From: an uncultured Prevotella sp.
Lineage (GTDB): Bacteria; Bacteroidota; Bacteroidia; Bacteroidales; Bacteroidaceae
Direction: 5' to 3'
DNA: 33,376 nt
Assembly: GCA_946998295.1 (NCBI GenBank)
Contig: CAMPYS010000021.1
Location: 1-33,376 of the forward strand
Shown piece after piece: positions 16,757 through 24,733 of this stretch. The notes beneath the pieces are model-generated. The model worked only from the letters and a program-made list of their open reading frames with translations. It did no database searches and was not told where the DNA came from. Position 1 is the stretch's first letter. Every line of letters starts with the position of its first letter. A program made the position numbers and the translations under genes.

Positions 16757-18490
16757 TTATTTATTATTTTTATTTTGTTTTTTAGCCCATGTATCTTTTA
16801 GTCCGACAGTTTTATTAAAAATAAGTTTATCTTCTGTTGAATCTGGGTCAATCATGAAATATCCAATACGTTGGAATTGTAAGTAATCACCAGCTTTTTT
16901 AGTTTTTAGAAAGTTTTCTACATAGCAATTTTTATGTATTTTGAGGCTGTTAGGATTTAGTAGTTCTCTAAAATCTTTATCTTCTGTAGCTGGGTTTTCA
17001 GAGTTGAACAATCTATCATATTCTCTTACCTCTGCTTTTGTGCAGTGTTCTGAGCTTACCCAATGTATAGTGCCTTTTACTTTTCTGTTTGCTCCTTCCA
17101 TCCCACTTTTACTATTAGGATCGTATTCTGCGCGTACTTCTATAACATTACCTTCATTATCTTTTTTGCAATCTATACATTTTATGATGTACGCATTTTT
17201 TAGTCTAACTTCTTTATTAGGTGTTAGCCTAAAGAATTTTTTTGGAGCTTCTTCCATAAAGTCATTTCTTTCTATCCATAGGTGTTTTGAAAAAGTTATA
17301 GTGTGTATTCCATCATTTTCATTTTCAGGATTGTTTATAGCTTCTAACTCCTCACTTTTATTATCAGGATAGTTTATTATAGTTAGTTTTATAGGGTCTA
17401 TAACAGCACTGACTCTTATAGCTCTTTTGTTCAAGTCGTCTCTAACAGCAGCTTCAAGTAGTGCTACATCGTTAAGCGCATCAAATTTAGTATATCCTAT
17501 AGAATTTATAAATGCTCTTATAGATTCAGGCGAGTAACCTCTTCGTCTCATTCCACATATTGTAGGCATTCGTGGGTCATCCCATCCATTTACATATTTT
17601 TCCTCTACAAGTGTATGTAGTTTACGTTTAGACATTACCGAATATGTAAGGTTTAGCCTGTTAAACTCTATTTGTCGTGGTCTGTTGTCTGATATATTAT
17701 TATCTGTGCCATCAGATTCTTTTAAATAGTCAATGAATAAGTCGTATAGTGGTCTGTGTGAGACAAATTCTAAAGTGCAAATAGAGTGTGTAACACCTTC
17801 AAAATAGTCACTTTGTCCGTGTGCAAAGTCATACATAGGGTAGCAATTCCATTTTCTTCCTGTTCTGTGATGTGGTGTATGAATTATTCTATATATAATA
17901 GGGTCTCTAAAATGCATATTAGAGTTAGCCATATCAATTTTAGCCCGTAGAACCATACTTCCTTCTTCTGTTTCTGGTTCATTCATCTTGTTAAATAGTT
18001 TTAAATTTTCTTCTATAGGCCTATTTCTATATGGTGATTCAATACCCGGTTCTGTTGGTTTTCCTTTTTGTTTAGCAATTGTTTCTGCATCTTGTTCATC
18101 TACATATGCTTTCCCTGTTTTTATCATCCAAATAGCAAAATTCCAAAGTTTTTCAAAATATTCACTTGCATAGTATATATTTTTCCAATGGAATCCTAAC
18201 CATTTTATATCATTCAGTATGTTTTCAACATATTCATTGTTTTCTTTGCTTGGGTTTGTATCATCAAATCTTAAATTGCAAATCCCATTATACTTTTCAG
18301 CTATACCAAAGTCAATGCATATAGCTTTAGCGTGTCCTATATGTAAGTATCCATTTGGCTCTGGTGGGAAACGTGTTTGAATGCGACCATTATTTTTGCC
18401 TATGGCAAGATCTTCTTCTACGAATTGTTCTACAAAATTCAAACTGCGTGGTGATTCCTCTTTATTAGTATTATTTATAGTTGTTTTCAT
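16757..18490 (-). CDS. glnS: Glutamine-tRNA ligase
   Basis: GlnRS charges tRNA-Gln with glutamine. From ATG 18490 (MKTTINNTNKEESPRSLNFV) the protein has 577 residues. The class I signature RFPPEPNGYLHIGHAK is near the start, and VMSKRKL is the KMSKS equivalent near 315. YPMYDFAHGQSDYFEGVTHS and the C-terminal anticodon-binding beta barrels fit GlnRS rather than GluRS. An upstream TTG at 18511 would add 7 residues but overlaps the -7 box at 18509-18516, so I reject it. It is the first gene of the operon with the TPR and sigma genes. Confidence 0.96.
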   Translation of the reverse strand: MKTTINNTNKEESPRSLNFVEQFVEEDLAIGKNNGRIQTRFPPEPNGYLHIGHAKAICIDFGIAEKYNGICNLRFDDTNPSKENNEYVENILNDIKWLGFHWKNIYYASEYFEKLWNFAIWMIKTGKAYVDEQDAETIAKQKGKPTEPGIESPYRNRPIEENLKLFNKMNEPETEEGSMVLRAKIDMANSNMHFRDPIIYRIIHTPHHRTGRKWNCYPMYDFAHGQSDYFEGVTHSICTLEFVSHRPLYDLFIDYLKESDGTDNNISDNRPRQIEFNRLNLTYSVMSKRKLHTLVEEKYVNGWDDPRMPTICGMRRRGYSPESIRAFINSIGYTKFDALNDVALLEAAVRDDLNKRAIRVSAVIDPIKLTIINYPDNKSEELEAINNPENENDGIHTITFSKHLWIERNDFMEEAPKKFFRLTPNKEVRLKNAYIIKCIDCKKDNEGNVIEVRAEYDPNSKSGMEGANRKVKGTIHWVSSEHCTKAEVREYDRLFNSENPATEDKDFRELLNPNSLKIHKNCYVENFLKTKKAGDYLQFQRIGYFMIDPDSTEDKLIFNKTVGLKDTWAKKQNKNNK

Positions 18491-18508
18491 ATAGTTTTTT
18501 GTTTGATG

Positions 18509-18516
18509 CAAAGTTA
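18509..18516 (-). promoter_or_regulatory. -7 box of the glnS operon
   Basis: Read on the minus strand, TAACTTTG matches TAnnTTTG exactly. The presumed start falls near 18502, about 12 bases before the ATG at 18490, which decides against the longer TTG start. No clear -33 TTTG is seen at 19-21 bases. Confidence 0.5.
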
Positions 18517-18639
18517 AGTATATTTTTTTTATTTTTACTTTTTACATATAATAATGTAGTTTTACTACTAAAATATTATTAATATGATATGCCTTGAATT
18601 GACAAAATGAATATTTTTTGTAAAAAAATTAAATAAAAA

Positions 18640-18671
18640 CTTGTATGTGTAATAATTTTAATATATCTTTG
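18640..18671 (+). promoter_or_regulatory. Promoter of a probable small RNA
   Basis: TATCTTTG at 18664-18671 is an exact -7 match. CTTG at 18640-18643 lies 20 bases upstream, one base off the -33 TTTG. No open reading frame follows; instead a folded segment and terminator follow within 95 bases. Confidence 0.6.
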
Positions 18672-18675
18672 CATC

Positions 18676-18764
18676 CGTTATCCTGAATACAATCTTTTTA
18701 CCTTAAATAGCTAATACCTATTGAGATTGGGTGCCCGTCGCTGCGAAGCGTAGGGCATTTTTTT
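18676..18764 (+). ncRNA. Probable small non-coding RNA (about 85-90 nt)
   Basis: The segment lies between a good promoter and an intrinsic terminator with no coding frame between. CAATCT (18690-18695) pairs with AGATTG (18724-18729), enclosing a 28-base A/T-rich loop. The terminator hairpin follows directly. G+C is clearly higher from 18725 to 18757 than around it. The layout (Bacteroidota promoter at one end, terminator at the other) recalls the Bacteroidales-1 RNA class in Rfam, but I cannot confirm membership by eye. It converges on the FAD oxidoreductase gene, its T tract reaching that gene's stop codon. The 5' end is estimated. Confidence 0.6.
18732..18764 (+). terminator. Intrinsic terminator of the small RNA
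   Basis: TGCCC (18732-18736) pairs with GGGCA (18753-18757), then a 2x2 internal loop, then CGCT (18739-18742) with AGCG (18747-18750) around a GCGA tetraloop. A run of seven T follows at 18758-18764. Only the plus strand has the T tract. Confidence 0.85.
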
Positions 18765-20338
18765 TATAATTTGTTAATAAACTCTTTTGCTTTTTCTGCA
18801 CATCTTTCTCCATCTATTCCTGCACTTACTATCCCTCCTGCATAACCAGCCCCCTCTCCACATGGAAATAGTCCTTGTACTCTTATGTGCATTAGACTAT
18901 TTTGTTCTCTAAGTATACGTACAGGTGAGCTGGTGCGTGTTTCTGTAGCAATTATAATAGCTTCGTTTGTAAGAAATCCCCTTGCTTGTTTACCAAAAGT
19001 TTTGAAAGCATTTTGTAGTCTATTTGCTATTGAGTTAGGCAGCCAGAAGTGTATAGGACTTGATATTACGCCTGGAGCATAACTTGTTGTTGGTAAATCA
19101 AATGAGAGTTTGTTATTTACAAAGTCTACCATTCGTTGTGCAGGTGCAGTTTGTTGCATATTTCCTTGTAACCATGTAGTATGTTCTATATTTTCTTGAT
19201 AATTCATCATTTTTAAAATATCATTTCCTTCAATATCTTCAGGGTTAATTTGTACAACTATTCCTGAGTTTGACCATTTTGTTCCCCGATTAGCTGGGCT
19301 CATTCCATTAGTTACTATCTGTGTTGGTGATGTAGCGGAAGGAATTATAAATCCTCCTGGACACATGCAGAACGAATAAACTCCTCGTCCTTCAGCTTGT
19401 GTTACAAAAGAGTATTCTGCAGCAGGCAAATAGTCGCCTCTTCCTTTTTTGTTATGGTACTGTATTTGATCAATTAATTTTGCAGGATGTTCTATTCTTA
19501 CACCTATAGCAATACCTTTAGCTTCCATTTCTATATTGCTTGCAGCAAGATGTTTGTATATATCACGTGCAGAATGGCCAGTTGCTAATATTACAGGACC
19601 TTTTAAAATAACTTCGTTTATATTATCTTTACCATATCTTTTAGCCTTTATTCCAATAACATTATTATCTTTTATAATTAGAGAGGTCATTTTTGTTTGG
19701 AAATATATTTGTCCTCCAGCACTAATGATAGTATTACGCATATTTTCAATTACTTTTGGAAGTTTATCCGTTCCTATATGTGGATGAGCATCAAACAAAA
19801 TATTTGTAGAGGCACCATGTTGGCAGAATATATTTAATATACGTTCTACAGAACCTCGTTTTTTGCTTCTTGTATATAATTTCCCGTCAGAATAAGCACC
19901 AGCTCCACCTTCACCGAAACAGTAATTAGAATTTTCGTTGATAGTTTGGGTCTTACTTATTTGGGCTAAATCTTTTTTGCGTTCCCTAACATTTTTACCT
20001 CTTTCTATTACTATAGGACATAAATTTAATTCAATTAGTTTTAAGGCTGCAAATAGGCCTGCTGGTCCAGCTCCAACAACTATAACTTGCTTATTATTAC
20101 TAACATTAGGGTAATTTATTTTTGTAAAATATTCTTTATCAGGAATTTCATTGATAAAAGTGCGTACTTTAAGGTTTATAAAAATTTTACTATGTCTTGC
20201 ATCTATCGAACGCTTTATTATTCTTATGCTATTTATACTTTTTAGGTCAATACCTTTTTCCTTAGAAATGTACGACTTAATATTCTCTTCATTATATGCT
20301 TGTTCGGGGGATATTCTTAACTGATATTCTGTAATCAT
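18764..20338 (-). CDS. FAD-dependent oxidoreductase of the COG2509 type
   Basis: The 524-residue protein has an N-terminal domain of about 80 residues (ITEYQLRISPEQAY, then IRIIKRSIDARHSKIFINL) before the dinucleotide fold VIVVGAGPAGLFAALKL, with GAGPAG at 89-94. Further on are CFGEGGAGAYSDGKLYTRSK, ATGHSARDIY, GVRIEHPAKLIDQIQY, and a C-terminal LFPCGEGAGYAGGIVSAGID FAD motif. This layout matches a widespread family of uncharacterised flavin dehydrogenases. Substrate and partner are unknown. It stands alone, running toward the small RNA at 18676-18764. Confidence 0.88.
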   Translation of the reverse strand: MITEYQLRISPEQAYNEENIKSYISKEKGIDLKSINSIRIIKRSIDARHSKIFINLKVRTFINEIPDKEYFTKINYPNVSNNKQVIVVGAGPAGLFAALKLIELNLCPIVIERGKNVRERKKDLAQISKTQTINENSNYCFGEGGAGAYSDGKLYTRSKKRGSVERILNIFCQHGASTNILFDAHPHIGTDKLPKVIENMRNTIISAGGQIYFQTKMTSLIIKDNNVIGIKAKRYGKDNINEVILKGPVILATGHSARDIYKHLAASNIEMEAKGIAIGVRIEHPAKLIDQIQYHNKKGRGDYLPAAEYSFVTQAEGRGVYSFCMCPGGFIIPSATSPTQIVTNGMSPANRGTKWSNSGIVVQINPEDIEGNDILKMMNYQENIEHTTWLQGNMQQTAPAQRMVDFVNNKLSFDLPTTSYAPGVISSPIHFWLPNSIANRLQNAFKTFGKQARGFLTNEAIIIATETRTSSPVRILREQNSLMHIRVQGLFPCGEGAGYAGGIVSAGIDGERCAEKAKEFINKL

Positions 20339-20495
20339 TTTCTATTTTTTTTATTTTTGCTATTTGATATAACTGTTTGAGAGATAAATATTTAATAGGT
20401 ATTTGCAAAATAGTGTTAACATAAATTCTATTGCCAATGAAATTTATAATCTATATACTTTGTATATTCAAATAGCATAGTGTTTTATTTTATTA

Positions 20496-20503
20496 CAAAG
20501 ATA
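20496..20503 (-). promoter_or_regulatory. Possible -7 box for the FAD oxidoreductase gene
   Basis: Read on the minus strand this is TATCTTTG, an exact -7 match, but it lies 158 bases before the start codon and lacks a -33 partner. The rest of the 300-base interval 20339-20638 holds the divergent DAHP synthase promoter and nothing else I can recognise. Confidence 0.25.
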
Positions 20504-20594
20504 ATAATTATTTCTAAATATTTTAATGGGCTAATATATAAAGCGCAATTATCTATATTTAAAAGCTTGATTATCTACATAAGTAAAAAAAAGG

Positions 20595-20602
20595 TAACTT
20601 TG
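20595..20602 (+). promoter_or_regulatory. -7 box of the DAHP synthase/chorismate mutase gene
   Basis: TAACTTTG matches TAnnTTTG exactly and lies 36 bases before the ATG at 20639. The nearest TTG upstream leaves a 25-base gap, longer than usual, so only the -7 box is supported. Confidence 0.45.
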
Positions 20603-20638
20603 CATAAAGTTTTTTCATTAATTTGTAATTAAAAGTAA

Positions 20639-21721
20639 ATGAATATTGTTGATTTAGATATAGAACCTTTAGGTTTAACATATAATAAAAACCGACCATT
20701 ATTAATTGCTGGTCCATGTTCTGCTGAAACAGAGGAGCAGGTACTATCCACTGCACATAAGTTGTCAAGCTATGGTATAAAAATTTTTCGTGCTGGTGTA
20801 TGGAAGCCTCGCACAAGACCGGGATGTTTTGAAGGTGTGGGAGAAGAGGCTTTGAAATGGTTAAAGCGCGTTAAACAAGAAACAGGAATGCTTGTTTCTA
20901 CAGAGGTTGCAACTCCAAAACATGTTGAACTATCATTAAAATATGATATTGATATATTTTGGATAGGAGCCCGTACAACAGCTAATCCTTTTGCTATTCA
21001 GGCTCTTGCAGATGCTTTGAAAGGAGATAATAAACATCCTATATTAGTAAAAAATCCTGTTAATCCAGATCTTGAATTATGGATAGGTGCATTACAGCGA
21101 TTAAATCGTTTTGGAATTAAACGTCTTGGAGCTATTCATAGAGGCTTTTCCAGTTATGGAAGTAAAGTATATCGTAATCCTCCTATGTGGCAAATACCAA
21201 TAGAGCTACATCATCGTATACCTAAGCTACCAATAATATGCGACCCCAGTCATATGGGCGGACATCGCAATCTTATATCATCAATTTGCCAGTATGGAAT
21301 GGACTTAGGATATAATGGGCTTATTGTAGAAACTCATTGCAATCCTGATAAAGCATGGAGTGATGCCAAACAACAGATATCTCCAGAGGAGTTAATAGAT
21401 ATATTAAAAAGTCTTGTAGTGAGAAATACAACAAATGCACGTATAGACCTTACTTCTTTACGTTCCCAAATAGATGAAATAGATGATAATATAATATCAC
21501 TATTACGTAAACGGTTTAATTTGTGCCAAGATATAGGCAAACTTAAAAGAGAGCATAATATGGCTGTTTTACAAGCAAATCGTTATAAAGAAAATTTTGA
21601 ACGTTATGCGTTAAAAGCTAATATGTGTAATATTGATAAAGACTTTTTAAATCATATATTTGAACTTATACATGAGGAAAGTGTTCGTCAACAACTTTCT
21701 ATAATTAATGAAGATATTTAG
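20639..21721 (+). CDS. Bifunctional DAHP synthase / chorismate mutase type II
   Basis: The 360-residue fusion begins with a class I beta-type DAHP synthase (about 10-255): IAGPCSAETEEQ, RAGVWKPRTRPGCFEGVGEE, VKNPVNPDLELWIGALQR, ICDPSHMGGHR and VETHCNPDKAWSDA. It joins phosphoenolpyruvate and erythrose 4-phosphate at the entry of the shikimate pathway. The C-terminal part (about 268-355) is an AroQ chorismate mutase: LRSQIDEIDDNIISLLRKRF and GKLKREHNMAVLQANRYKEN. The mutase domain probably also senses prephenate and inhibits the synthase, as known for such fusions. The downstream gene overlaps its end by 14 bases. Confidence 0.95.
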   Translation: MNIVDLDIEPLGLTYNKNRPLLIAGPCSAETEEQVLSTAHKLSSYGIKIFRAGVWKPRTRPGCFEGVGEEALKWLKRVKQETGMLVSTEVATPKHVELSLKYDIDIFWIGARTTANPFAIQALADALKGDNKHPILVKNPVNPDLELWIGALQRLNRFGIKRLGAIHRGFSSYGSKVYRNPPMWQIPIELHHRIPKLPIICDPSHMGGHRNLISSICQYGMDLGYNGLIVETHCNPDKAWSDAKQQISPEELIDILKSLVVRNTTNARIDLTSLRSQIDEIDDNIISLLRKRFNLCQDIGKLKREHNMAVLQANRYKENFERYALKANMCNIDKDFLNHIFELIHEESVRQQLSIINEDI

Positions 21722-22706
21722 ACTATTTAAACTATTACTACTATTATTATTATTATTTCCTTCTACTCTATATTGTCAAACATATTTTAGAGTAATGGAA
21801 TGGAATGTCGAAAATTTATTTGATACTGTACATGACTCATTGAAGAATGATAACGAGTTTTTACCAAATTCTATGAGGCATTGGAATAAAACAAAGTATT
21901 GGGACAAACTAAATAAAATAGGAAAGACTATAGCTGCTACATCTCAAGAAGATGCTAAAAACTATGATTTACCTGATTTGATAGGGCTTTGTGAGGTAGA
22001 AAATGATAGTACAATGATAGCTTTGGCAAAACGTTCTTTACTACGTACTGCACGATACGAATATGTAATGACTTCATCTCCTGATATAAGAGGTATTGAT
22101 GTTGCATTATTATATTCTCCATTTTCTTTCCGACTATTAAATGTTGATACTATTCGTATTGTACCATTGACGGATATGAGACCAACACGAGATATACTTT
22201 ATGTAAAAGGAGAATTGCAAACACTTGATACACTTCATGTTTTTTTAGTACATTTTCCAAGTCGTAGAGGGGGAGAAATGCTTTCTAAATCATACAGAAT
22301 TAGGGTAGCAGATAAACTATCTTCAGTTATAGATAGTGTAAGGTTGGTTAATAAATCGCCTAAAATAATAGTTTTAGGAGATTTTAATGACTATGCCGAT
22401 GGGAGAGTTATTAAAATGTTGGAGAGTAATGAGATGAGAGATATTTCTAAATATTCTATTGGTATAAATAAATCTAAAGGAACATATAAATATAAAGCAG
22501 AGTGGGGAAGTTTAGACCATATTATTATAAGTACAAATCTATTACCATTTGCTCAAAAATGTTATATATTCGATCCTAATTTCTTACTTGAAAAAGATAC
22601 TCGATATGGTGGTACAAAGCCTTATAGGACTTATAATGGCATTAGATATAATAGGGGGTATAGTGACCATTTACCACTAATTTTAGATTTAAAGATAGGA
22701 AAATAA
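21708..22706 (+). CDS. Secreted endonuclease/exonuclease/phosphatase (EEP) family protein
   Basis: The 332-residue protein begins with a signal peptide of a basic start, a run of leucines and a cut near YCQTYF. The EEP fold motifs are present: MEWNVENLFD (29-38, metal-binding Asn), GLCEVEN (catalytic Glu), VHFPSRRGG, LGDFNDYADG (Asp/Asn pair), and SDHLPLILDL with the final Asp-His. Substrate may be nucleic acid or a phosphoester; the family cannot be split further by eye. It starts inside the end of the DAHP synthase gene in another frame, so translation is probably coupled, although the functional link is unclear. Confidence 0.88.
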   Translation: MKIFRLFKLLLLLLLLFPSTLYCQTYFRVMEWNVENLFDTVHDSLKNDNEFLPNSMRHWNKTKYWDKLNKIGKTIAATSQEDAKNYDLPDLIGLCEVENDSTMIALAKRSLLRTARYEYVMTSSPDIRGIDVALLYSPFSFRLLNVDTIRIVPLTDMRPTRDILYVKGELQTLDTLHVFLVHFPSRRGGEMLSKSYRIRVADKLSSVIDSVRLVNKSPKIIVLGDFNDYADGRVIKMLESNEMRDISKYSIGINKSKGTYKYKAEWGSLDHIIISTNLLPFAQKCYIFDPNFLLEKDTRYGGTKPYRTYNGIRYNRGYSDHLPLILDLKIGK

Positions 22707-22998
22707 GACCTTGCAAGTTTTAAGAAAAAATAAATTTTGTACTGTTATTATTGTACAAATGTATGATTATGTTTTGTTTATTTAGAAATTAGTTTGCTAT
22801 ATACTTAATAATGTCTGTAGGAACGTACGTTAGCTTAGTAAAAAATATACACAAAAACGATTTTAAAAATATCGCTATTTCATGGATATATAATCTATTA
22901 CTTATTTTATATTTAAGAGTTATTTTAAATATAAATACACTTTTCTAACTATTTGATATATAAATAATTACTCAACACTTTAAAAACTATAAATCCTT

Positions 22999-23098
22999 TA
23001 AGTTAAACCCAAGCTGCGTTTCTTATACAGCCTCTTCGGTCGTTCTACTTAAACCTATTCGATAGTTTTACTTAAACTATCTTGGTAAGCTTAACTTA
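22999..23098. ncRNA. Possible structured RNA, strand uncertain
   Basis: TAAGTTAA (22999-23006) pairs with TTAACTTA (23091-23098). Inside, CCAAG (23009-23013) can pair with CTTGG (23081-23085), GCTG (23013-23016) with CAGC (23028-23031), and GATAGTTT (23061-23068) with AAACTATC (23074-23081). The last two shared bases mean not all stems form at once. No clear promoter is seen. Chance folding remains possible. Confidence 0.3.
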
Positions 23099-23159
23099 TG
23101 CAACTTTTATACCTCTTTTTATTGGTAAATTTTATTTACTATTGTTGTTTTTAAATGGT

Positions 23160-23190
23160 CAAGAAAACATTCTTGTCTTTTGCCTTTTTT
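23160..23190 (+). terminator. Small terminator-like hairpin
   Basis: CAAGAA (23160-23165) pairs with TTCTTG (23170-23175) around a 4-base loop, followed by T-rich sequence ending in six T at 23185-23190. It lies downstream of the foldable segment 22999-23098 and could end a plus-strand transcript from there. Confidence 0.35.
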
Positions 23191-23292
23191 GTGCAGGTTA
23201 CTATGTTTTTAACTTACGACAAACAGACTTAATAAAAAAAATACAAGCATAGAGTTTAGGCAGGGTTAGATAAAGAAATAGTTATCTTATAA

Positions 23293-23326
23293 AAATAGTA
23301 GAGTAGGTTATCCTCCTCTACTATTT
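23293..23326 (-). terminator. Terminator of the hut operon
   Basis: Perfect 11-bp arms at 23293-23303 and 23316-23326, with an inner AGG/CCT extension, lie 69 bases beyond the hutI stop. Read leftwards the stem is followed by TTATAAGATAAC, so the T tract is short. The plus-strand side is also T rich, so it may be bidirectional. Confidence 0.65.
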
Positions 23327-23394
23327 ATTATTAATTTTATAATATCCATAACATTTCAGTTGTGCTAAAAACAATTATTAGACAACTATAAAAT

Positions 23395-24636
23395 TTATTT
23401 ATATTCTTCTCCTTTTAAAAATATTCTTTTTATTATAGGAGTTGTATAGGCATAAGGAATGAAGTCTATTGAAGGTATAGGCTCTGTAATATAAAAATTA
23501 GCCACTTTTCCCACAGTTAAAGACCCATAGTCTTTGCTTAGTCCCATAGCACAAGCAGAGTTTATGGTTGCAGCATTAATAGCTTCTGATGGCATTAGGC
23601 GCATCTTTATACAAGCTAATGAAACTACAAACTTCATATCACCTGACGGAGTTGACCCTGGATTATAATCAGATGCTAAAGCTAAAGCAAGCCCACCATC
23701 TACCATTTTACGTGCAGGAGCAAATGGCATATTAAGGAAAAAGGATGTTCCGGGGAGTGCAGTTGGAATAGTTGATGAGTTTTTTAAAAGTTCTAAGTCT
23801 CTGTCATCCATAGCTTCAAGATGGTCAACAGACAGCGCATTACATTCTACAGCCACTTCAACACCTCCAGATACTGCAAGTTCTTCTCCATGTATCTTAC
23901 CGCGTATTCCATATTTTAAACCAGCTTTAAGTAATTGTCGTGTTTCTTCTGCTGTAAAAAATCCCTCATCGCAAAAAACATCCATAAAGTCAGCTAAGTT
24001 TTCTTTAGCTACTGCTGGTAGCATGTCGTTAATTATATGTGCTACATATTCGCTTTGACGTCCAGCAAATTCACGACCTACAGCATGGGCTCCAAGAAAG
24101 TTAGAAACAACCTTAACAGGTGCAGTTTCTTTAATACGCTTTATAACTCTTAGCATCTTTAGTTCATTTTCAAGGTCTAAGCCGTATCCACTCTTTATTT
24201 CCATAGCTCCCGTACCTTTTCTAATGACCTCATCAACACGCTTCATCGCTTTCTCATAAAGCTCATCTTCTGAAAGTTCATGTAGTTTGTCTGATGAGTT
24301 AAGAATACCTCCACCTCGTTTTGCTATTTCTGCATAACTTAGTCCACGTATTTTATCAACAAATTCTCCCTCTCTGCTTCCTGCAAAAACTACGTGTGTA
24401 TGTGAATCGCAAAACGATGGCATAACGCTCCCACCTTCTGCATCAATTATTAAAGTATCGTTGTCAACTTTAGGTATATCAGTTAATAAACCATAAGACT
24501 TAACTTTACCATCTTCAATATATAAATAGGCATTCCTAATAATATTAAACTGAGACATTTCTTTACCACGTAAGCATAATTTACTTTCGTGTCCAACTCC
24601 ACCAAGTAAACCTATATTTTTTATTAAAGTCTTCAT
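23395..24636 (-). CDS. hutI: Imidazolonepropionase
   Basis: HutI hydrolyses 4-imidazolone-5-propionate to N-formimino-glutamate, the third step of histidine breakdown. The 413-residue protein belongs to the amidohydrolase superfamily: metal-binding His79 and His81 in FCDSHTHVVFAGSREGEF, then EIKSGYGLDLENELKMLRVI, IHGEEL, SVDHLEAM and ASDYNPGSTPSGDM. All key motifs look intact and the length is normal. It is the last gene of the operon, 97 bases after hutH, and a terminator-like hairpin lies in that gap. Confidence 0.96.
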   Translation of the reverse strand: MKTLIKNIGLLGGVGHESKLCLRGKEMSQFNIIRNAYLYIEDGKVKSYGLLTDIPKVDNDTLIIDAEGGSVMPSFCDSHTHVVFAGSREGEFVDKIRGLSYAEIAKRGGGILNSSDKLHELSEDELYEKAMKRVDEVIRKGTGAMEIKSGYGLDLENELKMLRVIKRIKETAPVKVVSNFLGAHAVGREFAGRQSEYVAHIINDMLPAVAKENLADFMDVFCDEGFFTAEETRQLLKAGLKYGIRGKIHGEELAVSGGVEVAVECNALSVDHLEAMDDRDLELLKNSSTIPTALPGTSFFLNMPFAPARKMVDGGLALALASDYNPGSTPSGDMKFVVSLACIKMRLMPSEAINAATINSACAMGLSKDYGSLTVGKVANFYITEPIPSIDFIPYAYTTPIIKRIFLKGEEYK

Positions 24637-24668
24637 AAATTTTTATTAAATGTTTATATAAAAATAAA

Positions 24669-24710
24669 GTAGCCTTATCCCTTTCATTATTTAGAGAGGA
24701 ATGAGGCTAC
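24669..24710 (-). terminator. Terminator-like or attenuator hairpin between hutH and hutI
   Basis: GTAGCCT (24669-24675) pairs with AGGCTAC (24704-24710), and CCTTTC (24680-24685) pairs with GAGAGG (24694-24699) with one G-U. Read on the minus strand the stem is followed by TTTATTTT. No promoter fits in the 32 bases between it and the hutI start, so it probably dampens or stabilises rather than fully separates the two genes. Confidence 0.55.
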
Positions 24711-24733
24711 AATATAGTTTATTTGTTAAAAAG

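Larger units (their letters stand above)
22707..23394. other. Gene-free interval with several hairpins
   Basis: No coding frame is convincing. A 7-bp hairpin at 22736-22759 (TTTGTAC/GTACAAA) may weakly end the EEP transcript. A perfect palindrome AACGTACGTT lies at 22822-22831. The segment 22999-23098 is less AT-rich and can fold into nested stems; 23160-23175 is a small hairpin followed by T-rich sequence. The hut terminator lies at 23293-23326. Confidence 0.6.

Noticed and set aside
18491..18511. TTG start adding 7 residues to glnS
   Set aside because: A consensus -7 box at 18509-18516 puts the transcript start downstream of this codon.
22822..22831. Palindrome AACGTACGTT as an operator
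   Set aside because: It is isolated, far from any start codon or promoter box, and 10-bp palindromes occur by chance.
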